Below, piece after piece: positions 15,942 through 25,413 of a stretch of DNA of 41,069 bases (positions within the stretch are counted from its first letter, which is position 1; each line of letters begins with the position of its first letter). A program made the translations under genes and the position numbers. The stretch comes from Bacteroidota bacterium (GTDB lineage: Bacteria > Bacteroidota > Bacteroidia > B-17B0 > Aurantibacillaceae). The stretch spans positions 1 through 41,069 of the forward strand of contig JACDDR010000008.1 in NCBI GenBank assembly GCA_013816895.1, read 5' to 3'. A model generated the notes under the pieces. It made no database searches, had not been told where the DNA came from, and saw nothing but the letters and a program-made list of their open reading frames with translations.

Positions 15942-18900
15942 TTAATAACTTTGAACATCCAATGGTCGCATTACTCCGAACCATTTCACAATTTTCTCTC
16001 CAACTCCCGGAGCATCAATATAAATGATGTACAGACCGCTGGCCACAGAAATATTATTCTGGTTCTTCAGATCCCAATCCACATAGGAGAGGCGTTTCGA
16101 CTGGATGATATCCTGACCCGTTCCGGCCTTACCGAGTGTTATATCTTCCTGTCCGCTTACGTCACGTTTCAGAGTACGTACCAAGGTTCCGTTCATGGTG
16201 AAGATTTTGATTGTACACTTGTTAGGAAGATTGGTGATCCTAACCCTGTTATCTACCCTTGAACTTTCGTAGGCCGAGGATCCGTAATAAGGATTTGGCA
16301 CCACTTTAATCAGGTCAAGCGCGCTCTTTTGAACGGATGCCTGCTGGAATAAAGTAGCAATATCACTCGTGTTAAACGAGTACATCGGGAAGTTGTTGTT
16401 TTGAACAGAACCCGCGTTCGTATTGATATCAGTGGTTAAAAGACTAGGACTATTAACAGATGTAATTTTATTATAGTTATTATACGTCTGCGTTGTGCTT
16501 CCTGAAGAAAGACTTAACACTCCGGAGTAACCGTAGCGGTAAGGTTTTGCAACGTTGATCTGAATCCTCACGTCCGACTCCATTTGTTCTGGTTTTAAGA
16601 AACCATGACCTGCAGCAGGAAGGGGAATAGACGTCCACATGATATCTCTTTCAACAGATTCGAAAGCCGCCATGAAATTACCACTCACAGGGCCACCGTT
16701 AGCATAAATGGAAGTGAAGAATTTAGAAAGGATATTCATCATTCTCTTTCCGTAATCATATCTTCCTACTCCATAATCATCACCATCCAGTGCAGCTTCC
16801 CAGAAATAAATGTCTCCGGTGTTTTTGAATTTACCTGAAACGGTGTTACCACCGAACACGTAAACAAAGTGTTTACCACCAAATGCGAAAGGATAAGGTG
16901 TATGAACATTTGAAGTTGGATTCCAGAGCATATCATTACCATTGTTTTCTTTCTGGTAACTGTCTTCTCCGAATGCCATGTTCAAACGCTCGCCAGTTTC
17001 AAGGTTAATAGCGTAACCCGGGAACCAGCCCATTCCAGTAGCAGAAATAAAGTTAGGATCAGATGCCACGTTGCTGCTTGCAGTACCTACTGCGTAGTTT
17101 CCGTCCTTATCTACCGAAGGGTGAGCCCTAGGAGCGAAGAAAGGAACAAAGCCTTCAGAAAGGTTTGATTTTTCCTGCATCTCAAGTACCACGCAACGCG
17201 TCCATTTACTCTTATCTTTAGTGTATACAATCAAAGTACTTCCTATTTTTCTCAGATCAGTGTTATTTAAGCCAGGTGATTGAACCGGTGCTTGTCCAAC
17301 ACTATAAAGTGTTTTAAAGTTCTGATCAAGTTCCCAAACTTTACCGTTGAAGCCAGGACCACCAAACACACGCGAAGGTATACCGGCCGATTGACTAGGA
17401 CTAACTGAGTAATAAGAGGCTGCTAAAGGATAAGGAGCCCATGTTCCGCCAAGTATTTTTCCAAATTGTTTCAGAGGATCATAAAATGCTTTTGGTTTGC
17501 CATCAGCATCTTTCGCGTAATAAGCGTCTTCAAATCCTGCGCTCTTATTGTTACCGGATAATATCCAGTTCAGTGGATTTACGCCATCAATATCCGGAAT
17601 CGAATTTAACCAATCACCTGAACCATTCACATAACTCATTTTGGCACTGATAAATGATCCCGCATCCGGGCCAGGATAATCGCTAGTAAGTGTTGCCATG
17701 TCAATTAAACTGTTCACACTTCCTCCCGGATCGGGTACTTGCTTAATGTTCATAGAGAAACCAAGATCAGGGAAGTAGAATTCGTTACCAACTTTGATGG
17801 TTTGGTATAAAGTGTCTTTATAGAACGCTGAAGTGGTATTCGTGCTTGGCGTTGGATCATTCGGGTGATATGTTTTACCGCCCGGACTAAGATCTTTTAA
17901 TTCCCAGCTTGTATAATCTACGTTAAGCATTGCTGAATTCTGGCCATTACCGGTAGTTCCGTTAGCTGTTGATGAAGCTGCTGAAGGCATGGCATTGAGC
18001 CATGTTCTTGGCACGGTAGGATTCACGGAATAAGTAGGATCAATAGTTGGCGACCACACCGAACTCATTGTTCTGTTAATAAACTTGAAGGTGAAGTTCG
18101 CATCTTTTACATTTAAAGGATCTACTACACGAATGCTTAAAGGACCTTGCGCATTCTCATAAGTAACATCTGCTTTAAAGAAATTGTTTACGATATCATC
18201 TTCGGATTGTTTTGTAAGCGTAAGAATATTACCTCCGTTACCCTGACCTTCGATCCTGGTTATTTTTGGACCAAAGCCATAAGCCGACTGAGATACAGTT
18301 CCGTCTTTTTCCATGTCGGTATTATGAGGAATACCAGCTGCACGCTTGATCTTACGACCCTCAAGGTAAGGGCGTTTCTGACCAAGGTAATTGGCTGATT
18401 GACTTACCTGCGGAGACACGTCCTGCGCATAAGTCAGATAATTGTTATAAGCGTATGCTACTGCAAGGAAATAATATGTTTTATTGTTAATTAATTTCCT
18501 GTTTTCGGTGGTTGAGAATGCATCATCGGTAATTTTGAAAGTAGAGCTGATACCGCTATTAGCGCCATCCACCATTACTTTAGGAACAACCCCGCCAATA
18601 GCATTATCCACTACATAATTCACCAAACGCGAAACATTGTTTTTAAGATCGCATTGGAAAACAGGAATGGCTTTTGTTCTGTCAGAAAGATCAGTTGAAG
18701 TCACTTTATCATCCTTTACCTGGTAAACAGTGTATCCTTCAAATTTATAAAACTTATCGGGATTGCTTAACGCCTGCACTGTAGAAGTAGGATCTGAAAG
18801 GATCGAAATATCTTCTTCGTTATAATCGTTATTAAACTGCTTGTAGTTATTAGAACCCTTTTTGTTGGTTAAATAAACAATCAGTTCGTTGTTTGTTTCC

Positions 18901-20486
18901 TGGATGGTAAGATCCGGAGCTTCCGGTCCATCCAATAATTTAAAACAGTTATTAAATAAAGCCTGTGCTTTATCATCGGCTACTCTTAATAATTTTACAG
19001 ATTCAATGTTTCCGCCTTTCGTTGGACTTTGCGCCCATGGCATACCAAAAGTAATTACGTTAACAGCGCCTGGCTTTAATGTAAAAGGACCAGCTGATTG
19101 AAGGAAACGACGGTCACCGGGAAGGTTACCTGCGCTTTTTTCTGTCCAGCCTGTTCCAGCAACCGGATCACCATCGTAAACAAATTGGGCCGGAGCAGTT
19201 CCGCCATAAGCGTTACCACCTTGCGTAAACGGAGAACCGTCTTTCCAGAAACCGGTCATGAAATTATAATAGTGAATAGCGATATCCGGGTTTGTTGTTT
19301 GAGGAGGGAAGGCTCCGATATTATTATTGTAATACGTAAAGCGGCTCATTTGGATGGACTCACCCGGCTCATCAACGCCTGTAAATTGAGTTTGAGGAAC
19401 AACATTTGCATCCTGGTCATTGTCAATCCCATCACCCGGATCAGCAAGAGGCCCCCTGAAAAAGTCGCAACCTAATGAAGGCGGAAAATCCTGGTAACCG
19501 TTAGTTCCACTAGCTGTTTCATCAAATGGATCCGCGTTATAAATGTACCCTAAACCACGGGAAACGTCGCAACCAACATAATCATCCAGGTAATAACCAA
19601 GATCGGCATCGTTCCAAATCGTAAAGTAAGTGCTGTTTAACTGGTATGAAGAACGGTTGTGAACTTCATAGCTGTAAAAGGTCATGTTATTAATTTCGTC
19701 GTTGGTTTTAAAAGCGAAGGCCTGTGCCCTAACCTCTACGCCAATAGCAACACCCTGTGTTTCTGTATGAATTCCACCGTTATCGTTGAACACCCAGAAG
19801 AGCGTATTATCACCAAATAATTTTGTTTTACAAAAGCCGAGTCCGTCTTTTTCAGCCAGGTTTTTTACATCATAAGCCGGATAATCACCTACGGAAGGAT
19901 CATAATAGGTATCGCCATCAACGTCAACAAACGGCGCCAGGCTTCTTTCCTGCTTTTTGCTAACATCGCCATTGCCCGGCCATGCAAGAATATTAGGTGT
20001 TACAAGCCCGCTGCTTACAAAATTATCCACTTCTACGCGCGAAATGCTGAACAATTGGTCATACTTGGCACATTCGGCCGGATCAGCAGAAGCGTTAGTA
20101 ATGTCGAGTGGCCCTGGCCAAAAGTCTTTACCGTTCTGACGATACGTCATGGCGGCTACTTTTAACTGTCCACCCACGTCTAATCCGCCTAACCATATCG
20201 ATCCCGCGAAACTCGAGGAGATACCGCTATTACGGTTTGCCGTAGCAGGAATAATGTAATAGGCATTACCGTTTCCGAATAAATCCCACCACATATCTCC
20301 ACCACTGTAAATGATAGTACGTACGTTGTTCACCCAAAGCTCGCGACTGGATTTTGGATCTGAACATCCTGCCATTACTTTATGGCCAAGATCATTGCTC
20401 GCTGCCATCCGTTCGCCGGCCGCCTTTTCGCGGGCAAAAGCTGAAGAAGCAGTTAAAACGCTTAATATGATGATTAATTTTTTCAT
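15942..20486 (-). CDS. Giant T9SS cargo protein of a conserved Bacteroidota family
   Basis: A 1514-residue secreted protein with a signal peptide (1-18, SSAFA). The N-terminal region has motifs I associate with a widespread uncharacterised Bacteroidota surface family: GGDMWWDLFG, IWLGGLDVGGQLKVAA and DFWPGPLDI (about 60-130). A calcium-site-like DVDGDTYYDPSVGDYPAY lies near 190 and DPGDGIDNDQDANV near 345. The end is a sorting-domain-like region (about 1405-1514, VVPNPYYG then ASGLYIIYI). It sits between a SusC-like TonB receptor and a PorV/PorQ protein with 19-bp gaps on both sides, so the three probably act together at the surface. Substrate unknown. Confidence 0.85.
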   Translation of the reverse strand: MKKLIIILSVLTASSAFAREKAAGERMAASNDLGHKVMAGCSDPKSSRELWVNNVRTIIYSGGDMWWDLFGNGNAYYIIPATANRNSGISSSFAGSIWLGGLDVGGQLKVAAMTYRQNGKDFWPGPLDITNASADPAECAKYDQLFSISRVEVDNFVSSGLVTPNILAWPGNGDVSKKQERSLAPFVDVDGDTYYDPSVGDYPAYDVKNLAEKDGLGFCKTKLFGDNTLFWVFNDNGGIHTETQGVAIGVEVRAQAFAFKTNDEINNMTFYSYEVHNRSSYQLNSTYFTIWNDADLGYYLDDYVGCDVSRGLGYIYNADPFDETASGTNGYQDFPPSLGCDFFRGPLADPGDGIDNDQDANVVPQTQFTGVDEPGESIQMSRFTYYNNNIGAFPPQTTNPDIAIHYYNFMTGFWKDGSPFTQGGNAYGGTAPAQFVYDGDPVAGTGWTEKSAGNLPGDRRFLQSAGPFTLKPGAVNVITFGMPWAQSPTKGGNIESVKLLRVADDKAQALFNNCFKLLDGPEAPDLTIQETNNELIVYLTNKKGSNNYKQFNNDYNEEDISILSDPTSTVQALSNPDKFYKFEGYTVYQVKDDKVTSTDLSDRTKAIPVFQCDLKNNVSRLVNYVVDNAIGGVVPKVMVDGANSGISSTFKITDDAFSTTENRKLINNKTYYFLAVAYAYNNYLTYAQDVSPQVSQSANYLGQKRPYLEGRKIKRAAGIPHNTDMEKDGTVSQSAYGFGPKITRIEGQGNGGNILTLTKQSEDDIVNNFFKADVTYENAQGPLSIRVVDPLNVKDANFTFKFINRTMSSVWSPTIDPTYSVNPTVPRTWLNAMPSAASSTANGTTGNGQNSAMLNVDYTSWELKDLSPGGKTYHPNDPTPSTNTTSAFYKDTLYQTIKVGNEFYFPDLGFSMNIKQVPDPGGSVNSLIDMATLTSDYPGPDAGSFISAKMSYVNGSGDWLNSIPDIDGVNPLNWILSGNNKSAGFEDAYYAKDADGKPKAFYDPLKQFGKILGGTWAPYPLAASYYSVSPSQSAGIPSRVFGGPGFNGKVWELDQNFKTLYSVGQAPVQSPGLNNTDLRKIGSTLIVYTKDKSKWTRCVVLEMQEKSNLSEGFVPFFAPRAHPSVDKDGNYAVGTASSNVASDPNFISATGMGWFPGYAINLETGERLNMAFGEDSYQKENNGNDMLWNPTSNVHTPYPFAFGGKHFVYVFGGNTVSGKFKNTGDIYFWEAALDGDDYGVGRYDYGKRMMNILSKFFTSIYANGGPVSGNFMAAFESVERDIMWTSIPLPAAGHGFLKPEQMESDVRIQINVAKPYRYGYSGVLSLSSGSTTQTYNNYNKITSVNSPSLLTTDINTNAGSVQNNNFPMYSFNTSDIATLFQQASVQKSALDLIKVVPNPYYGSSAYESSRVDNRVRITNLPNKCTIKIFTMNGTLVRTLKRDVSGQEDITLGKAGTGQDIIQSKRLSYVDWDLKNQNNISVASGLYIIYIDAPGVGEKIVKWFGVMRPLDVQSY

Positions 20487-20505
20487 GATAATTTCCTCCT
20501 ATTTC

Positions 20506-23500
20506 TTAAAATTCGAACATTAAACCTAAACGGATCTGGCGTGGCAAGTTATAGTTACCCGGACTGTTAACCCTTATTGTATACATGTCAGTATAAGCTG
20601 CTGCACTGTTTGCAAGAGCAAGTGCTGCACGCGCCTGGTTAGACGTTAAATAACCGTCGTCGTTGGCGTTACCGGTATAATTGTAAACGTTAAGAATGTT
20701 TTTGGTGTTGAACAGGTTTAACACCTGAACGTATACATTTAAGTTAGCGGTCTTTTTGTCTTCAGACCCTTTTTTGCCCCAGCTTAACGGAATGTTTTTG
20801 TCTACACGAAGGTTGGTTCTGAAGTTCCATGGCTTTGAAGAACCATTGATTTGACCCACAATACTCGAACGCGCATTTCCACCTTGTGTTGGAACAGCTG
20901 TATTCCATCGTGTATATGGAGTACCTGAACCAAGCAGGAATGAAAGGTTAAATCCAACATCTTCAAATATCTGAAGGGTTTTTCCTTTTTTAGTTTTAAA
21001 TGAAGGGCCTTTGTAATCTTTTTCGCTTCCAAAACGGAAGTCATAATTTAACACAAAGCTGTGACGTTGATCGAAATCAAGCGGCTGAAGTACACGAAGG
21101 TTTGGCTGACCGGAAGATGCAAGGTTGGCGCCTGAATTGGCATTTGAACCTGAGCCTTCAGCAAACTGTAGCGTGTAATTGAAATTGATCCTTGATCCAC
21201 CTGTTCTACGGAAATCAAATACAAACGACATTCCTTTTACAGTACCAAAGTCAATGTTATCGTACATGATATATGTTCTTGGATATGCTCCGACAATTTG
21301 TTTCTGGTTAATCATGTTACGCATTTCGCGGTAGAAGGAAGTGATCGTTAACGAAGCGTTTTTGCGTTCGTTCAAAACCTGTGAAAACCCTAACTCATAA
21401 TCAATAGTCTGCTGAGGACGTTGATTGGCATTGTTAATCAAAGGTGTTGAACTTGTAGCTTCCATAAAGTAATAGTCTAACGGACTGATCACACTGTTGG
21501 TAGGGCGCTGGGTAAGGATATCATAGTGAGCGAAGAAATTAGCCACATCAGAAATAGGGAACGAGAACGCTACCCTTGGCATTGCATTGATAGCTGCTGC
21601 GTACTGCGTGAAACCACCGGTAGACATTTTAACGTCGTAATTGGCTCTGTCTTTAAATAACGGAGTTGGACGACCGTCAGAAGAACCGATCAAAGTAGGA
21701 TCTGAAATTTCATTTCCTTCAGCATCAAACCATCTGTCTCCTTCACGGAAACCTCTGATTGCTAAAGGCGATTTACCACCTGAAGGATTTTGCGCGATAT
21801 AAACCGCTGCATCCTTGGATATGCTTGAAGGGATGTTATTGGCAAAACCTGCCGGTAAATATTCAATTGATTTTAAATCGCCAACCTTTGCCAGGTCATG
21901 TAACGCATATTTATCTTTTAACACAGGCTGGTTAGCGTCGTAACGGTCAACACGTAAACCAACGTTGAATTTAATATCCTTAAAGTCAAATTTATCCATG
22001 ATATAAACCGAGGCGTAAATTGGCTGGAAAGAACCTACCGGGAAGAGATTTCTTCCGCTCGCATCTTTCTTGTTCAAGAAATCATCGATATTGGTTTTGT
22101 GATTGTATTTCTCTCCTTGCGGCGTGAACCCGGTATAATCTACCAGACTGGTTTGCGAACTGTTATCAAGAAGATCGGTTGCGCTGAACATATTCATTGA
22201 GAATGTAGAGGGATCAAGAGCATCAATATTAGGGATGCCTTTATAATCAACAGGTAAGCCAAGTTTCTCAAGCAGTTTTTCAGAGAATTGCGTTTGTTTT
22301 TCCGGTTGATATAACCTGTCGTAATAATAATACGGAACAAGGCCTGAATATTCAGAAACAAGCTGTGGGTTAGCCTTGTCAAGCGACTGAAGGTGAATTC
22401 CGGTAAGCGCGCGCATACGGGTCCATAATGCCGGGGTGCTTACAAAATAAGAACTTACGTTACGTTTATCGAATTCAAGACCAAAAGTCATCGCGTGATT
22501 TTTAATATCGGCATTAAAGCTTGTAGCTACGCGAAACTGTTGCAGTATACCTTTTGAATATCCTCCGTAAACTGTTCCGAAATTGGAGAAAAGATTGTAA
22601 ATACTTTGTGGCTGGTCACCATTCCGTAAACCGTTATTAGCCGCTATGTAATTCATAGAAACAAATTGATTTGAAGGAGCGTGGCTTACAAGGTAACTTG
22701 TATATAAAGCTGCGTCAGGGTTCTGAGTACCGGGCGTAAACTTTACTGATGAAATCTCCCTTGGGCCCTGGTATTCGTATGCATTTACTGTTTGCCCGTT
22801 AATAAGGAAGGCAGGATTAAAGTCATAGTTATAGGCAAAGTCTCTCTCTGCGTACGTTCTTTCGAACTTACCTATGTAGCCGTAATCAAAGAAATTATCT
22901 TTGTGTCTTGAACTTTGGGTGATGTTTTTTGAATTTTCATAACTCACTAAAAATCTGAAAAAAGCGTTTGAAATAAGTGACTGTGATTTTTCCTTGCTTA
23001 GTGTAGCATTTTTAAACTTCTGGGTAATTGATAAATTGGTACGTGCAACGCGTGTGCTTGACACGGAGTTGTTATTGGAATTAAACAACTGGTTGTAAGC
23101 GCCGGAATTATTACCTGAATTGTACTCATAAAATCCACCCAGGGTAATATTAGTATTTGGGGTTGCGGCGAAATCAATCTTGCCATTCAATGATAATAAA
23201 CGCGAAGAACCATTAGGATGGTACTTTTGCGTTTTCAAGTCATTTTTAGTAACGTATTCTGAAGACTTGATAAATCCGGTCCCGGAAGGAGAAGGAACAA
23301 GCGGCTGATCTTTGAGTTCCTGCAGCTTAGAATCTTTAACAACATAAAGCGGTACAAACGAAGGACTAGGATCTTTAACGTAATTACCCTGACCAGATAC
23401 GAAGAACCCAAGCACCGTACGCTTTGTAGAATCTTTCTTTTTCCAGATAGGGCCGCCCACGCTAAAACCAAGAGAGTTATACCCATAAGGGTCTGTTAAC

Positions 23501-24228
23501 TGGGAAGAAATAATTTCTACTCCTCCAAAATATTTTGATTGCGGACCACGGGTTGAAATTGAAATAGCTCCCGAAGTTAAATCTCCGTACTGTGCAGGCA
23601 CACCGCCCGTAATAACGTTTAACTGTTCGATGGATTGCTGCGGAAGATTTGGCGAACCAAATACTTTTACACCATCCACAAAATAAGTTGTATTTCCGCT
23701 ACGACCACCGCGCACGTTAATTGCTTTTCCTTCATCGGCCTGGTAAACTCCTGCTGTAGTAGCCGCAACTGAATTCACATCCTTGGTAGCTAAATTCTGA
23801 TAATCTTCGCGGGTTACGGTTTGTCCTGATTTTGTATCCGGATCGATCAGCGGAACCTGGTAGGTAACAACTTCTACTTCATCCAAACGCACACCTTCGC
23901 CGTTTGATAATCCAATGGGAACATACGCTGTTTTACCATCGCCCACGATAACCCCTGTTACTTCTGAGGGCTGATATCCAACGTACACGCCTTTTACGGT
24001 GTATTTGCCGGGCTCGAGCGGTTTAATGGTGGCAACACCATCCATGTCGGTGGTTGCCACGCCCACCTGCACGCCGTCATTATAGGCTACAACGTTCGCA
24101 AAGGGGATGGCTTCTTTTGTTCCCTTGTCGGTTAACGTAATTTTAATAGCACCGTTCCCAGTTTGTGCGAGAGCCGCTAAGCCCGTGAAAACTACTAATA
24201 CGACTGTTAAGTAAATGTTTTTTATCAT
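20506..24228 (-). CDS. TonB-dependent receptor with CarboxypepD_reg domain
   Basis: A 1240-residue outer-membrane receptor. It has a signal peptide (1-21, ALAQ), a carboxypeptidase-regulatory-like beta-sandwich (about 24-110, EAIPFANVVAYNDG then GKYTVKGVYVGYQ), a TonB plug (about 140-235 with KAINVRGGRSGNTTYFVDGVKV) and a large barrel ending in LRLGLMFEF-like residues (IRLGLMFEF), the usual C-terminal Phe signal. Such receptors import large ligands using TonB energy, or in this type of operon may act with T9SS proteins. No SusD partner is adjacent, unlike classical Sus loci. It is first in a three-gene operon with the cargo and PorV/PorQ genes. Confidence 0.93.
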   Translation of the reverse strand: MIKNIYLTVVLVVFTGLAALAQTGNGAIKITLTDKGTKEAIPFANVVAYNDGVQVGVATTDMDGVATIKPLEPGKYTVKGVYVGYQPSEVTGVIVGDGKTAYVPIGLSNGEGVRLDEVEVVTYQVPLIDPDTKSGQTVTREDYQNLATKDVNSVAATTAGVYQADEGKAINVRGGRSGNTTYFVDGVKVFGSPNLPQQSIEQLNVITGGVPAQYGDLTSGAISISTRGPQSKYFGGVEIISSQLTDPYGYNSLGFSVGGPIWKKKDSTKRTVLGFFVSGQGNYVKDPSPSFVPLYVVKDSKLQELKDQPLVPSPSGTGFIKSSEYVTKNDLKTQKYHPNGSSRLLSLNGKIDFAATPNTNITLGGFYEYNSGNNSGAYNQLFNSNNNSVSSTRVARTNLSITQKFKNATLSKEKSQSLISNAFFRFLVSYENSKNITQSSRHKDNFFDYGYIGKFERTYAERDFAYNYDFNPAFLINGQTVNAYEYQGPREISSVKFTPGTQNPDAALYTSYLVSHAPSNQFVSMNYIAANNGLRNGDQPQSIYNLFSNFGTVYGGYSKGILQQFRVATSFNADIKNHAMTFGLEFDKRNVSSYFVSTPALWTRMRALTGIHLQSLDKANPQLVSEYSGLVPYYYYDRLYQPEKQTQFSEKLLEKLGLPVDYKGIPNIDALDPSTFSMNMFSATDLLDNSSQTSLVDYTGFTPQGEKYNHKTNIDDFLNKKDASGRNLFPVGSFQPIYASVYIMDKFDFKDIKFNVGLRVDRYDANQPVLKDKYALHDLAKVGDLKSIEYLPAGFANNIPSSISKDAAVYIAQNPSGGKSPLAIRGFREGDRWFDAEGNEISDPTLIGSSDGRPTPLFKDRANYDVKMSTGGFTQYAAAINAMPRVAFSFPISDVANFFAHYDILTQRPTNSVISPLDYYFMEATSSTPLINNANQRPQQTIDYELGFSQVLNERKNASLTITSFYREMRNMINQKQIVGAYPRTYIMYDNIDFGTVKGMSFVFDFRRTGGSRINFNYTLQFAEGSGSNANSGANLASSGQPNLRVLQPLDFDQRHSFVLNYDFRFGSEKDYKGPSFKTKKGKTLQIFEDVGFNLSFLLGSGTPYTRWNTAVPTQGGNARSSIVGQINGSSKPWNFRTNLRVDKNIPLSWGKKGSEDKKTANLNVYVQVLNLFNTKNILNVYNYTGNANDDGYLTSNQARAALALANSAAAYTDMYTIRVNSPGNYNLPRQIRLGLMFEF

Positions 24229-24313
24229 ATTGTTAAATTACCTTAAATCCGGTTTTTAATAAAGGCTTAAAATTAGAAATGTCAAGCTTATATTCAAAAA
24301 AAAAGTTAATATT

Positions 24314-24386
24314 ATTTGTTAGCGTCTTGATAATCAGCCATCTAATATTTTCATAGATAGCTGGCACAAGCTCTACACTAACAAAT
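24314..24386. repeat. Long imperfect inverted repeat upstream of the TonB receptor operon
   Basis: The outer arms are perfect (ATTTGTTAG at 24314-24322 and CTAACAAAT at 24378-24386), and the pairing continues imperfectly inward through AGCCATCTA / TAGATAGCT. The right arm overlaps a -7 box, so the structure straddles the likely start of transcription and could be an operator or a leader hairpin. An adjacent palindrome CGGTTAAACCG lies at 24390-24400. Confidence 0.6.
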
Positions 24387-24389
24387 TTA
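24382..24389 (-). promoter_or_regulatory. -7 box for the TonB receptor operon
   Basis: On the minus strand TAAATTTG matches TAnnTTTG. Transcription would begin about 24376, leaving a leader of about 150 nt before the receptor ATG. No matching -33 TTTG is present, but a palindrome CGGTTAAACCG lies directly upstream, which would fit activator dependence. Confidence 0.5.
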
Positions 24390-24474
24390 CGGTTAAACCG
24401 TTTAAATAATTTTAACGTTTAAGATGTGGCGGCCAGAATTGTATAAGTGGTAGCCTTTTAAGGATAATTGGAAA

Positions 24475-24795
24475 TCAGACCTTTTTTTTCTTTTTAAACC
24501 AGCGTTTCAGGAAGAACTCCCGTTTGTTTTCATTGTTCATGGTAGCGCGCTTTTTGCTGTTTTTCATGCGCTTGCGGACTGTTTTTGTCTGAAGTCTTTT
24601 ATGGTAAGCCTTTACAGCTTTTCGTTCAGCTCTTTCTTTTTTTCTTTTCTCACGGGCTTCCCTTCGTTCCAGTTTCCGCAATTTCCGCTGGCTCGCGATG
24701 GATTGTTCTTTCGGTCCGGTTCCCTTCTCCTGCGCTGCGAGTGGCATCCAAAGGCTGAACAACAAGAAAAAGCAAAGTATGTTTTTAGGTTTCAC
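24475..24795 (-). CDS. Small exported, extremely basic protein
   Basis: A 106-residue protein with a clear signal peptide (about 1-21, ending LAAQ), then a mature part dominated by Lys and Arg (RKLRKLERREAREKRKKE and a C-terminal KKKKK), probably helical. No recognisable domain. Such a charge suggests binding to an anionic polymer such as lipopolysaccharide, nucleic acid or teichoic-like glycans, but this is inference. It has a GTG start lying inside the last codons of the dCMP deaminase gene (11-bp overlap), which favours translational coupling. It is expressed ahead of a 246-bp gap that leads to the TonB receptor promoter. Confidence 0.75.
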   Translation of the reverse strand: MKPKNILCFFLLFSLWMPLAAQEKGTGPKEQSIASQRKLRKLERREAREKRKKERAERKAVKAYHKRLQTKTVRKRMKNSKKRATMNNENKREFFLKRWFKKKKKV

Positions 24796-25246
24796 CTGAA
24801 TATTGAGTTACTTCTACGCCAAACCTTCTTAAAAAATCTACTCCTTCATCAGAAGCTAATCCTTTATAAGTGGCATAGCTGTTTTTATAGAATACCTTTT
24901 TTATGCCAGTGGTAAAAATTACCCGCGCGCAGGCAATACATGGCGAAAGAGTCACATATAGAGTAGCTCCTTCCATGCTTACATTGTTTTTTGCGGCATA
25001 CAGGATGGCATTTTGTTCGGCATGCAGCGCCAGCGAGCAGCTTCCTTTACTGTCGCGCGGACACCCCACTCCAGGCCATTCCACATCGCAATTATGTGTG
25101 CCGGCGGGAGGGCCGTTATATCCAAGAGAAATAATACGGGTATCTTTGGTGAGCACCGCGCCAACCTGGGCTCTTACGCAATGTGAGCGGGGAGCCAGCT
25201 TTTCGGCAAGCTCCATGTAAATACCGTGAAAAGAAGGTTTATTCAT
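24785..25246 (-). CDS. comEB: Deoxycytidylate (dCMP) deaminase family protein
   Basis: A 153-residue cytoplasmic zinc enzyme that converts dCMP to dUMP, feeding thymidylate synthesis. The zinc and proton-relay residues are visible: His75-Ala-Glu77 in LALHAEQNAI, and Pro102-Cys103-xx-Cys106. The insertion PGVGCPRDSKGSC near residue 58-70 is typical of ComEB/dCMP deaminases rather than cytidine deaminases. The name comEB is used for this family in Firmicutes and does not imply competence here. The downstream basic protein gene overlaps its stop. Confidence 0.93.
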   Translation of the reverse strand: MNKPSFHGIYMELAEKLAPRSHCVRAQVGAVLTKDTRIISLGYNGPPAGTHNCDVEWPGVGCPRDSKGSCSLALHAEQNAILYAAKNNVSMEGATLYVTLSPCIACARVIFTTGIKKVFYKNSYATYKGLASDEGVDFLRRFGVEVTQYSGET

Positions 25247-25249
25247 TAT

Positions 25250-25411
25250 TAAATTGTTGAATTTTTGAGTTGTTGAATTTTAGAATGTAGCGTAAGTCTG
25301 CAAATCTACAATTCTAAAAATCTATAATTAGTTATTTGTTGAGTTTTTGAATTGTAGAATTTTTGAAGTGCAGATCAATCAGTAAATCTAAAATTCTACC
25401 ATTCTAAAATT
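25250..25411. repeat. Repeat-rich intergenic element with nested inverted repeats
   Basis: The gap contains repeated TTGAATTTTTGA / TTTAGAATG-type words. AATTTTAGAATG (25276-25287) is perfectly inverted at 25400-25411. Shorter inverted pairs nest inside: TAGAATGTAG against CTACAATTCTA, and GTAGAATTTTT against AAAATTCTAC. The two halves also resemble each other as a direct duplication. It could serve as a bidirectional transcription end or be a degenerate mobile repeat. Confidence 0.6.
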
Positions 25412-25413
25412 AA

